A DNA stretch of 64,000 nt from Clostridia bacterium (lineage in GTDB: Bacteria > Bacillota > Clostridia > Christensenellales > Aristaeellaceae): positions 1 through 64,000 of the forward strand of contig JAFWSH010000014.1 of assembly GCA_017519405.1 (NCBI GenBank), in the 5' to 3' direction. Below the pieces are notes generated by a model. The model was not told the DNA's origin. It did no database searches and worked only from the letters and a program-made list of their open reading frames with translations. Below, piece after piece: positions 8,385-16,456 of the stretch (position 1 is the first letter of the stretch; every line of letters begins with the position of its first letter). Both the position numbers and the translations under genes were made by a program.

Positions 8385-8836
8385 AAGCCAGGGAGAAAAC
8401 TGCTCTGATGTGTCGTGATGCGAGACGCATTCAGAAATCTGAAAGCCTTACAGCACAAGGGTTTCCGAAGGTCAAAACGGCCTTTTTCTGTTGAGGATGA
8501 CCTGTAAGTCATCCGTATCAGAAAACGCATTCTGAATCGTGACATTTTCTCCTGAAGGTAGTCATTTAGACGCCTCAAAGTCCTTGCGGCACAAGGGTTT
8601 GCGAGGGTAGTTTCGTGCAGGGATGGGTTGCAGATCGTCCTGCGAAGGGAACGGGTTTCTAATGGCCCAACAGGGCGGAAGAGTTGTTTTCAGGGTGCCC
8701 GGAAGCCTTTATTCGCGCGGCTTCCAGGTATTGCTATTGGGAAAAACGGCCTTCAGGTCATCCCCTTGCAGAATGCTGTGGCGCAAACAACAATCACAAA
8801 TATCCGCGGTTCAGTCCGCAGAAAGGAATTGACACC
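8385..8836 (+). other. Non-coding stretch with short repeats
   Basis: No supported gene. It contains a repeated segment around CACAAGGGTTT (8443-8472 and 8580-8608: CCTTxCxGCACAAGGGTTTxCGAxGGT) and a perfect 7-base stem GGATGAC/GTCATCC (8495-8514). The repeats lie a few hundred bases before the recombinase gene and could be accessory recombination or regulatory sites. Confidence 0.5.
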
Positions 8837-9082
8837 ATGAGCCTGGAATCGTGTGCGAAGGAAGAGACGTGCCAGACCCCTATGAGCACTGAACTCATCG
8901 CTGGAGACGAATACAGCGGGCTGGCCACACTGCTTGCGAATCTCATTGCCAAGTATGCCGACCAGCTGGTGTTTGATGACGACAAGCTTCCGGAATCGGC
9001 AGACACATCCCCAACTGCAGCGCAGGGAGACCCTTCACGGGTTTCCCTGCTTTTTTCTGTTGCATTGATGTTTGCAGCATGA
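8837..9082 (+). CDS. Small acidic protein preceding the recombinase
   Basis: 81 residues, ATG preceded by AAAGGAAT. The segment EYSGLATLLANLIAKYADQLVFDDDKLPE resembles small proteins often encoded just before serine recombinases in Clostridia; the function of that group is unknown to me. The last ~25 codons run through a strong terminator, so the conserved part ends near residue 55 and the C-terminal hydrophobic tail is probably incidental or degenerate. Confidence 0.6.
   Translation: MSLESCAKEETCQTPMSTELIAGDEYSGLATLLANLIAKYADQLVFDDDKLPESADTSPTAAQGDPSRVSLLFSVALMFAA
9022..9056 (+). terminator. Terminator before the recombinase
   Basis: GCAGGGAGACCC pairs with GGGTTTCCCTGC (with a G-T pair) and is followed by TTTTTT. 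It overlaps the 3' end of the small open frame. Confidence 0.85.
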
Positions 9083-9088
9083 TATAAT
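9060..9088 (+). promoter_or_regulatory. Recombinase promoter
   Basis: TTGCAT, 17-base spacer, TATAAT, placed between the terminator and the recombinase ATG at 9131. The expected start point is near 9095. Confidence 0.75.
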
Positions 9089-9130
9089 GAGTCAGAAATC
9101 CATGTCCAAACATTAGTGAGGTGAAGCGGA

Positions 9131-10864
9131 ATGGCAGGCAAGAAGACTGGTTCAGCTGAGGCTAAGGCTGTCAGGGTGTATACGTACACGCGCGTTTCCA
9201 CAGCCATGCAGATCGACGGTTATTCCCTGGAGGCTCAGCGCGCCCGCCTGAAGGCCTTTGCGGAGTTCAACGGGTATGAGATCGTCGGCGAATATGAAGA
9301 CGCGGGCAAATCGGGGAAATCCATCGAAGGCCGGGCCGAGTTCAACCAGATGATGGAGGACATCAAGTCGGGAAAAGATGGCGTTTCCTTCGTGCTGGTC
9401 TTCAAGCTGTCCCGGTTTGGACGGAACGCGGCGGATGTTCTCTCGACTTTGCAGGTAATGCAGGACTTCGGCGTCAACCTGATCTGCGTGGAGGACGGCA
9501 TCGACAGCAGCAAGGATGCCGGCAAGCTGATGATCTCCGTGCTCTCGGCTGTGGCGGAGATCGAGCGGGAAAACATCCGGATCCAGACCATGGAGGGGCG
9601 GATTCAGAAAGCCCGGGAAGGAAAATGGAACGGCGGGTTTGCCCCCTATGGCTATTCGCTGGTGGACGGGCAGCTTGTCATCAATGAGGAAGAGGCGAAA
9701 GCCGTCCGCATCATCTTCGACCGGTATGTCAATTCGGATATGGGCTCCAACGGCATCGCGAGGTATCTGGAAACCCATGGGGTCCGGAAGGTTCAGCGGC
9801 AGAACGGGTACACGCCGCTGTTCAACGCCGCCCTGATCCGCCAGATTCTGAAAAACCCGGTCTACTGCGGAAAGATCGCGTACGGCCGGAGAAAAACGGA
9901 GAAGGTTCACGGCACCCGGAACGAGTATCAGGTTGTGTGGAGCGATGACTACCTGCTGGTGGATGGACTCCATGAAGGGATCGTGTCGGAGGAAGTCTGG
10001 CAGGCTGCTCAGGTCAAGCTCGCCAACTGGGCAAAGAAATATGAAAAGGTGAACCCTGTGCCCACTGACCACGTACATATGCTGACCACGCTGATCAAAT
10101 GCCCGCTGTGCGGTGCCGGGATGTATGGAAACAAGTCCACCAAGCGCAAGAAGGACGGAACGCTGAACAAGCCCTTCTACTACTACTCCTGCAAGCACCG
10201 GCGGATGGACCGCGGCCACAAGTGCGAATACAAGCGGCAGGTGCCGGAGCCTTTAGTTGACGCTGCCGTCCGGGAGATCATCATCCGCCTGGTCAGCAAT
10301 CCCAACTTCGCGCGGCTGATGCAGGACAAGATCAACATGAAGGTGGATACGGCTGCGCTTGAGCAGGAGATTGCCGCCTGTGAGAAGCAGCTCCGTCAGT
10401 TCCACCTGACCAAATCCAAGCTGATTGATGAAATCGACAGTCTCGACCCGGATGACCGCCACTACATCCAGATCAAGGCCGATCTGGACGACCGGCTCTA
10501 CCGGATGTATGACAGGATTGAGGAGGCCGAATCAAGGCTGATCGAAGCCCGGGCCAAGAAAGCCGCGATTGAGGCCGACAAAGTGCGTGGAGACAACATC
10601 TACCGAATCCTGACGCATTTTGAAAAGCTGTATGATGTCATGAACGAGCAGGAGCGCCAGGAACTGATGCAGGCGCTGATCGCCGAGATTCAGATCTATG
10701 AAGCGCCGCTGCCCAGCGGACAGTGGATCAAATCCATCCGATTCCGGCTTCCGATCATTGACGGAGATACAGAATTGTGTTTGGACAATTCCGATGGAGT
10801 GGAGACGGTCTGCTCATTGTCCAAAAGTAGCCTGCCCCACATATCGACATTGATCTGGATATGA
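9131..10864 (+). CDS. Large serine recombinase (integrase) of an integrative element
   Basis: 577 residues. The N-terminal resolvase domain has the catalytic Ser23 in YTRVST, with later conserved SRFGRNAADV and AEIERENIRIQT. A Recombinase domain (~165-285, NGGFAPYGY...NPVYCGKIAYG) is followed by a zinc ribbon (CPLCGAGM ... CKHRRMDRGHKC) and a coiled coil (~395-480). RBS GAGGTG. The last ~20 residues (VETVCSLSK and beyond) are not recombinase sequence: they match the VETVxLLSK start of an RlmD C-terminal tail. A one-base deletion near 10827 relative to the copy at 38594 throws the tail out of frame. Such overlap of gene end and target-gene tail is what integration at an attachment site within rlmD/rumA would leave. 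Confidence 0.93.
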   Translation: MAGKKTGSAEAKAVRVYTYTRVSTAMQIDGYSLEAQRARLKAFAEFNGYEIVGEYEDAGKSGKSIEGRAEFNQMMEDIKSGKDGVSFVLVFKLSRFGRNAADVLSTLQVMQDFGVNLICVEDGIDSSKDAGKLMISVLSAVAEIERENIRIQTMEGRIQKAREGKWNGGFAPYGYSLVDGQLVINEEEAKAVRIIFDRYVNSDMGSNGIARYLETHGVRKVQRQNGYTPLFNAALIRQILKNPVYCGKIAYGRRKTEKVHGTRNEYQVVWSDDYLLVDGLHEGIVSEEVWQAAQVKLANWAKKYEKVNPVPTDHVHMLTTLIKCPLCGAGMYGNKSTKRKKDGTLNKPFYYYSCKHRRMDRGHKCEYKRQVPEPLVDAAVREIIIRLVSNPNFARLMQDKINMKVDTAALEQEIAACEKQLRQFHLTKSKLIDEIDSLDPDDRHYIQIKADLDDRLYRMYDRIEEAESRLIEARAKKAAIEADKVRGDNIYRILTHFEKLYDVMNEQERQELMQALIAEIQIYEAPLPSGQWIKSIRFRLPIIDGDTELCLDNSDGVETVCSLSKSSLPHISTLIWI

Positions 10865-11112
10865 CAGAGCTGGATGTGACCGCTGCAGAGACCAAGGCAA
10901 CGTATGAGGAAATAAAGGCATACGTGCTGGAGCATACGGGTCTGAAGGTCTCCTGCCTGTACATCGCCCAGGTAAAGGCGAAGCACGGGATCATTGAACG
11001 GGAGTGCTACAACAAAGCCAAGGCCGAAGGGAATCGGGTGCCGAAATGCCCGCCGGAGAAGGAAAGAGCCATTGAGGAGGCGCTGAGGCATTTTCAGATG
11101 ATCCCCAGATGA
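10802..11112 (+). pseudogene. RlmD C-terminal tail, copy 1 (attachment-site-like module)
   Basis: Starts at core GAGACGGT (10802-10809), which encodes the ETV of VETVCLLSK. After a one-base deletion it reads HIDIDLDMTELDVTAAE and continues through YIAQVKAKHGIIERECYN to CPPEKERAIEEALRHFQM. This is the C-terminal extension found on Clostridial 23S rRNA (uracil-1939-C5)-methyltransferase RlmD, but no methyltransferase domain is present. No proper start codon or ribosome site is seen, so an independent product is doubtful. It is nearly identical in DNA to 38594-38905 and similar to 27357-27671, all in the same orientation. Confidence 0.82.
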
Positions 11113-11231
11113 CGTATCCTCACAGGGATTGACGGCAGCGAGGACAAACGGGCTGCACCTGTATGCATGGGATGAAAAAAACAGCGCATGGATCCATGAC
11201 ACCGGTCCGCTGGGGGGAAGGAGGCAAAGCC

Positions 11232-14159
11232 ATGCAGCGCCATGGTCTGCGAAAGTTTCTGTGTGCGGCGCTTCTTTTGGCTTTGCCGCTGATCCTGGCG
11301 GTCTTTGCCTTTGCGCTTCCGCCGCAGTATGACGAGACTTATCTTGGCGGGCTTGCGGACAAAATGGAGGCGCTGCGGGCCGCGGAAGGGCCGCGGATTG
11401 TGCTGGCCGGGGGCAGCGGGGCCGCGTTTGCCGTGCGCAGCGATCTCCTGGAGCAGGAGTTCCCGGGCCGCCGCGTGGTGAATCTGGGGATGTATGCGGG
11501 ACTGGGCAGCACCGTGCCCCTGGAGATCGCAGAGCGGGAGCTTCGGGAAGGCGATATTGTCCTGTTCCTGCCGGAGATGAGCGCGCAGACCCTCTCCCTG
11601 TTCTTTGGGGGAGAGGCCATGTGGCAGGCGGCGGACGGGCACTGGGAGCTGCTTCTCCCGCTGAATGGATCCCGCCGGAAGGTCCTGCTGGGGTGCTTTC
11701 CGTACTTTGCGGCAAAGAAGGCAGCCTGCTTCTTCCGCGGGGACAAGCCCATGGGCGACGGAATTTACACCCGGGCATCCTTCAATGCCCATGGGGACAT
11801 CGACAGCGATCTGCGGCAGCACAATACCATGCCCGGCGGTTACGACCCGGATCAGCCGGTGGATTTTACCGTGCTGAATCCTGCGGAGGACTTTGTTAAT
11901 TTCGTGAATGCCTGCGCCCGGCGCTGCGAGGAGAAGGGCGTGCGGTTCTTCTTTGCCTTCGCGCCGGTGAACAGTGCGGCGGCGGATGCCTCCGGCGGCG
12001 CGGCCTTCACGGAACGGCTGGGGCAGCGCCTGAACTGCCCGGTACTGGGCAGCGCCGATGGATGCCTGATGGAGCCCGGCTGGTTTTTCGATACCAACTT
12101 TCACCTGAACAGCGCCGGGGCCGCAGTCTATACCGCGAAGCTGACGGTGTGGCTCAAGGCCGCGTTGGGCCTGCCGCCGGAGACCGCCATCGTCCTGCCG
12201 GAGATGCCCTCCAAAGGGGCAGAAGCCGTCTTCTTCCGGGGAGATGACACGGACAGCGCGCTCTTCCTGTACGAGGAAAGGGAGGGCGGGCTGTGGGTGA
12301 CAGGCCTTCGTCCGGAGGGAATGGAACGGAAAAGCCTGATTCTCCCCACCACGGCGGAGGGCAAGCCAGTGCTGGGCTTCGACGCGGCTGTCTTTGCCGG
12401 GAACACGAGTCTGGAAACCCTGTCCCTCCAGGCGAATCTCCGCCATATCCCGGACGGCGCCTTTGCGGGCTGTACAGGGCTGCGGGAGGTTCGGCTGCTG
12501 GACGTCCCGCCCTCTGCCTGCACCGTGGGACAGGAGCTGCTCCGGGGAACGGACGCTTGGATCGTGGTGAGCCCGGAGCGGCTCGCGGCCTATATGACCG
12601 ACTATTTCTGGGCAATGCATGCCCCCCGCATCCGGGCCGGGGCGGCAGAGAAAACGCCTGTCCCTGCACTGACAGAGGCTCCCGCTGCCGCCGGCGTGCG
12701 ATATGACGGCAACGGCGGTCTCCTGACCGATGGCACGGGCGCCGCTTTCACGGAACTGCCCATCGCGGAAACCCATCTGCGCCAGAATGCTCCGGACGCC
12801 CTGCTCTTCACCCGGCCGGGCTTTGTGCTGGCGGGCTGGAACACCCGCCCGGACGGCAGCGGTGAGGAGACCGGACCCGGCTGGCGGTTTGAGGCACAGC
12901 CCGGGATGACGCTTTATGCGCACTGGCTGGCGGAAACCCCGGAGGACCGCTTCACCTGGGAGGAGCGGGACGGGGAGGCCTGGGTCACCGGCTGGACGGG
13001 CGAGGAGCCGGTCTGCGTCCTACCCGCAAGCCTCGGGGGCCTGCCCCTGCGGGGAATCCACAGCGGCGCCTTCCGGGATGCCCTGCTTGACACGGTGGCG
13101 GTGTCCCCCGGGGTGAGAGAAATCGAGCCAGAAGCCTTCGCCGGCTGCTCGATGCGCACACTGTATCTTTTCGACAGCCTGGAGACCGTGTCCGACGCCG
13201 CCTTCACCGGCTGCGGCGAGCTGCGGGAACTGCGGATCGGGGCCGCCTCTCCCCCGGTATACAGCATCAGCTACTACGCCACCTTCGCCGACAAATATGA
13301 CCGGCTGCTGAGCCTGCGGGGACAGAAGAAGTTGGTGCTCTTCTCCGGCTCCTCCACCCGTTATGGTTATGACAGCGCCGCCCTGGAGCGGAATTTCCCG
13401 GAATACCGGGTGGTGAACATGGGCGTCTACGCCTACACCAACGCCCTGCCCCAGATGGAGCTCATCCTCCGGGAGATGGAAGCGGGGGACGTGCTGCTCC
13501 ATGCCCCGGAATTCGACTGCCTGAACTTCCAGGCCTGCGAGAACAATCTGCTGGACTTCCACTTCTGGGCCATGATGGAGGCCGATTACGGCTGCGCTTC
13601 CCTGCTGGATCTGCGGGATTACAGCCGGGTGTTCGACAGCCTGCAGCAGTATCTCACGATCCGCCGGAGCCTCCCGGCCCGGTCTTACACTGAGACCCCC
13701 AACGGCTACGATGACGACGGGAACTTCATGAACATGCCCACCTACAATGAGTACGGGGACATCATCACCCTCCGGGCCAACAACAAGGTGGACATCATGC
13801 TGAAATACGTCCGGGCGGACTACACCCCGGCGTCCTTCCCCGCAGCGCGGCTGGAGAGCCTCAACCGGGAGTACCGGCGCTTCCTGGACAGGGGCATCCG
13901 GGTGCTCTTCACCTATACCCCCCGGAACCGCTCCTCCATCACAGAGGAGAGCACCCCGGAAAACCGTGCGGCCCTCCACCGCCTGCTGAAGGAGAGCCTC
14001 TGCGTGCCGATGATCTCGAATATTGAGGATTCGCTGATGTCCGGCGAGTTCTTCTTCGTGATCGACAGCCACCTGAGCAATGAGGGCGTACGGCTCCACA
14101 CCCTGCAGATCATCGAGGACCTGAAGCCGTGGCTGAATGGCGGCGCACAGGGAACTTGA
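11232..14159 (+). CDS. Secreted two-domain SGNH-like protein with BspA-type repeats
   Basis: 975 residues from the ATG that follows AAGGAGG. A signal peptide or anchor (~1-24) precedes a first SGNH-like domain with LAGGSGAAF (Ser62) and FDTNFHLN (Asp287, His291). Then come BspA/LRR_5 repeats (AAVFAGNTSLETLSL, DGAFAGCTGLREVRL), an InlB/Flg_new repeat ending MTLYAHW, and more LRR_5. A second SGNH-like domain has FSGSSTRYG (Ser707) and IDSHLSN (Asp945, His947), like DltD/AlgX-type acyl-transfer or esterase domains. The two SGNH domains appear homologous to each other (RVVNLGMYAG and RVVNMGVYAY). A role in acyl-group removal or transfer on surface glycans is inferred. It lies between the first tail copy and cassette 1; the cassette-1 promoter overlaps its stop codon. 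Confidence 0.75.
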   Translation: MQRHGLRKFLCAALLLALPLILAVFAFALPPQYDETYLGGLADKMEALRAAEGPRIVLAGGSGAAFAVRSDLLEQEFPGRRVVNLGMYAGLGSTVPLEIAERELREGDIVLFLPEMSAQTLSLFFGGEAMWQAADGHWELLLPLNGSRRKVLLGCFPYFAAKKAACFFRGDKPMGDGIYTRASFNAHGDIDSDLRQHNTMPGGYDPDQPVDFTVLNPAEDFVNFVNACARRCEEKGVRFFFAFAPVNSAAADASGGAAFTERLGQRLNCPVLGSADGCLMEPGWFFDTNFHLNSAGAAVYTAKLTVWLKAALGLPPETAIVLPEMPSKGAEAVFFRGDDTDSALFLYEEREGGLWVTGLRPEGMERKSLILPTTAEGKPVLGFDAAVFAGNTSLETLSLQANLRHIPDGAFAGCTGLREVRLLDVPPSACTVGQELLRGTDAWIVVSPERLAAYMTDYFWAMHAPRIRAGAAEKTPVPALTEAPAAAGVRYDGNGGLLTDGTGAAFTELPIAETHLRQNAPDALLFTRPGFVLAGWNTRPDGSGEETGPGWRFEAQPGMTLYAHWLAETPEDRFTWEERDGEAWVTGWTGEEPVCVLPASLGGLPLRGIHSGAFRDALLDTVAVSPGVREIEPEAFAGCSMRTLYLFDSLETVSDAAFTGCGELRELRIGAASPPVYSISYYATFADKYDRLLSLRGQKKLVLFSGSSTRYGYDSAALERNFPEYRVVNMGVYAYTNALPQMELILREMEAGDVLLHAPEFDCLNFQACENNLLDFHFWAMMEADYGCASLLDLRDYSRVFDSLQQYLTIRRSLPARSYTETPNGYDDDGNFMNMPTYNEYGDIITLRANNKVDIMLKYVRADYTPASFPAARLESLNREYRRFLDRGIRVLFTYTPRNRSSITEESTPENRAALHRLLKESLCVPMISNIEDSLMSGEFFFVIDSHLSNEGVRLHTLQIIEDLKPWLNGGAQGT

Positions 14160-14183
14160 TTTTTCCTGAAATCATCCTATAAT
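14156..14183 (+). promoter_or_regulatory. Promoter of cassette-1 two-component system
   Basis: TTGATT, 16-base spacer, TATAAT; the TTGATT overlaps the stop codon of the SGNH gene. The regulator ATG is at 14207. Confidence 0.75.
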
Positions 14184-14206
14184 ATCCTCAGCGAGGTGAA
14201 ATACGC

Positions 14207-14905
14207 ATGTACAGGATCGCGATCGTGGAGGATCAGGCCGGCGATGAGCGGCGGCTGGTATCCCTTCTGGAGCAGTATGCACGGGAGGAAAACCAGCAGT
14301 TTTCGCTGACCGTTTTTCACAGCGCGATGGCCTTCCTGGAAGACTACACCCACCGCTTTGAGCTGGTCTTCATGGACATCCGGCTTCCCGGTCTGGATGG
14401 CATGGAGGCCGCCCATGAGCTCCGCCGCCTGGACCACGCCGTGGCGCTGGTTTTCCTCACCAGCCTGGCTCAGTATGCGGTGGAGAGCTATGAGGTGGAC
14501 GCGGCGGACTACATCCTCAAGCCGGTCACGGCCGCGGCCCTGCGGCTGAAGCTTCCCCGCATCCTGGCGCGCTGCAGCCAGGCCCAGGCGGAGGTGGTGA
14601 TCCGCAGCGAGGAGGGCACCCTGCGGCTGAAGGCCAATGAACTTAGGTTTGTGGAAATCTACGACCATCATATCCATTTTGATACCGCGGGCGGCGTTCG
14701 CCGGGCCTACGGAACGCTGAAAGAGATCGAGCGGGCGCTGCCGGACGGCTTCTTCCGCGTCAACAACCAGACCATCGTCAACCTGGGCTGTGTGACCCGG
14801 GTGGAGGGCGAGAGCGTGACAGTGGCCGGACGGACCTTTCCCATCAGCCGCGGACGGCGCAAGGAGTTCCTCTCGGCCCTGAATCTGTCCGGACTGAAAA
14901 ACTGA
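14207..14905 (+). CDS. LytTR-family response regulator (AgrA-like), cassette 1
   Basis: 232 residues. The receiver domain (1-~120) has the acidic pocket VEDQ, phospho-acceptor Asp57 in VFMDIRLPG and Lys in YILKPV. The LytTR DNA-binding domain (~130-232) has the typical RFVEIYDHHIHF, ALPDGFFRVNNQTIVN and FPISRGRRKEF stretches. GAGGTG precedes the ATG. The kinase gene follows after 13 bases. Family knowledge: LytTR regulators bind pairs of short direct repeats and act on nearby promoters. The 230-base gap before the GH3 at 16457 is the likely target, though I could not define the repeats. Confidence 0.93.
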   Translation: MYRIAIVEDQAGDERRLVSLLEQYAREENQQFSLTVFHSAMAFLEDYTHRFELVFMDIRLPGLDGMEAAHELRRLDHAVALVFLTSLAQYAVESYEVDAADYILKPVTAAALRLKLPRILARCSQAQAEVVIRSEEGTLRLKANELRFVEIYDHHIHFDTAGGVRRAYGTLKEIERALPDGFFRVNNQTIVNLGCVTRVEGESVTVAGRTFPISRGRRKEFLSALNLSGLKN

Positions 14906-14918
14906 GGAGGCGATAAGC

Positions 14919-16226
14919 GTGCTGTGGAGAGCTGTGCTGGAATCCCTGCGGGATGATCTGCTCATCACGCTCTCGGTGGGGGTGGGCTGCCTGATCGCCG
15001 CGCTGTGCATTGAGCCGAGGCGGCATTTCGCGCTGCGGGCGGCCGGCAGTTTTGCGGTGGTCTTTGCCTGGATGACCGCAACCCAGCTGTGGATGCTGAC
15101 TCGCTCCGTCGACTTCCTGACCATGGGGCTGATCCGCTACAGCGTGCTGTTTGTTCTGTATGGCCTCTCGGTGGCGTTCATGTGCAAGGCCGGGTTCCGG
15201 CAGTGCCTCTTTGCGGTCACAGTGGCCTACTCCATCCAGAACGGGTGTGAGCGGCTATTTGAGATTTTGCGGGATGCCGGCGTCGGCATGTCTGTCTGGC
15301 TGGACCGTGTTTGCCTGGGCCTGCTGATGGCAGGCGTCCTGTGGATCTACTACCGGGTGCTGGTCAGGAATCCCAGAGGCCGGGCCAGGCTGGACTTCTC
15401 GGATCTGAACACATCCGTCATGCTCTTCATGGGCGTGGGCGTGCTGGCGGTCTCGGTGGCGCTGGACCTGGTGGTTCGCAACTATTCCGAGAACGGCGGG
15501 ATGGGACTGAGCATCTGCCACGACATCATGAGTGCCCTCTTCTCCTTCCTGGCCGTCGTGGTGTGCATGAGCCACCTGCGGGAGAGCGAGAGCGAGCGCA
15601 GGGCGGCGATCGCCTCCCAGCTGCTCTACAGCGAACGGCAGCGCTACGAGCGGGAGAAGCAGATCCACGACGCCATCAACATCAAGTGCCATGACATCCG
15701 CCATCAGATCGCCGCCCTGGGCGAGGAGGGGCACCGGGCCGAGCTGAAGAAGATCGATCCGCTCATCAACATCTACGACACCTCGATCCGCACCCGGAAC
15801 GCTGCCCTGGATGTGGTGCTCAGCGGCAAGGCCCTGGCCAGCAGCAGCCAGGGGATCACCCTGACCTGCCTGGCGGACGGGCGGCGCATGGGCTTCATGG
15901 AGGACAGCGACATTTACGCCCTCTTCGGCAACATCCTGGACAACGCCATCGAGGCGGCGCAGGCCATGGACGACCCGGAGAAGCGGATCATCTCCCTGAA
16001 CGTCTCCACCCGGGACGACCTGCTGCTCATCGAATGCCAGAATTTCTGCACCGATCACCTGACCATGAAGGACGGCCTGCCCGAGACCACCAAGGAGAAT
16101 AAGGATTATCACGGCTACGGCACCCGCTCCATCCGCATGCTGACGGAGAAGTACGGCGGCGACCTGAACATCAGCGCGGAGGACGGCGTCTTCCACCTCT
16201 CCATCCTGCTGCCGATCCCGGCCTGA
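14919..16226 (+). CDS. GHKL sensor histidine kinase (AgrC-like), cassette 1
   Basis: 435 residues with GTG start after AGGAGG. About six membrane segments fill residues 1-200, followed by a helical linker, the histidine motif NIKCHDIRHQ (His258) and a GHKL ATPase domain with GNILDNAIEAA and a GYGTRSI G-box. There is no extracellular sensor domain, so the signal is probably perceived in the membrane, as in peptide-sensing AgrC kinases; no precursor peptide gene was recognised nearby. A strong terminator separates it from the GH3 gene, which therefore needs its own promoter. Confidence 0.9.
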   Translation: MLWRAVLESLRDDLLITLSVGVGCLIAALCIEPRRHFALRAAGSFAVVFAWMTATQLWMLTRSVDFLTMGLIRYSVLFVLYGLSVAFMCKAGFRQCLFAVTVAYSIQNGCERLFEILRDAGVGMSVWLDRVCLGLLMAGVLWIYYRVLVRNPRGRARLDFSDLNTSVMLFMGVGVLAVSVALDLVVRNYSENGGMGLSICHDIMSALFSFLAVVVCMSHLRESESERRAAIASQLLYSERQRYEREKQIHDAINIKCHDIRHQIAALGEEGHRAELKKIDPLINIYDTSIRTRNAALDVVLSGKALASSSQGITLTCLADGRRMGFMEDSDIYALFGNILDNAIEAAQAMDDPEKRIISLNVSTRDDLLLIECQNFCTDHLTMKDGLPETTKENKDYHGYGTRSIRMLTEKYGGDLNISAEDGVFHLSILLPIPA

Positions 16227-16235
16227 GCGCCGTAT

Positions 16236-16258
16236 GCTCCCTGCGGGGAGCTTTTTTT
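16236..16258 (+). terminator. Terminator after the cassette-1 kinase
   Basis: GCTCCC and GGGAGC pair around a short loop, followed by TTTTTTT. Confidence 0.88.
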
Positions 16259-16456
16259 CGTCTGATGCAAAAAAAGTGGTGAAAACAGCAAAAGAAGTTA
16301 TCCGGGGGGAACTTGCCTGAAATGCCTGTATAGTGGTCATGTCATCAATGGGCGGAATCTTTTCAGATCAGACAAATCCCCTTTCCTCAGTGCCTTGCCG
16401 TCTGAACGCGGACGGTTGCGATTTTCTCATCAGACCCAAAGAAAGGAAGAGAGAAC

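Noticed and set aside
10802..11112. Complete rlmD/rumA gene
   Set aside because: Only the C-terminal tail is present; no SAM-binding or catalytic Cys/Glu region of the methyltransferase is in the window.
14919..16226. AgrD-like signal peptide gene beside the AgrC-like kinase
   Set aside because: No short frame with an amphipathic leader, Cys-containing core and acidic tail, and no AgrB-like protease, was found next to any of the four kinase genes.
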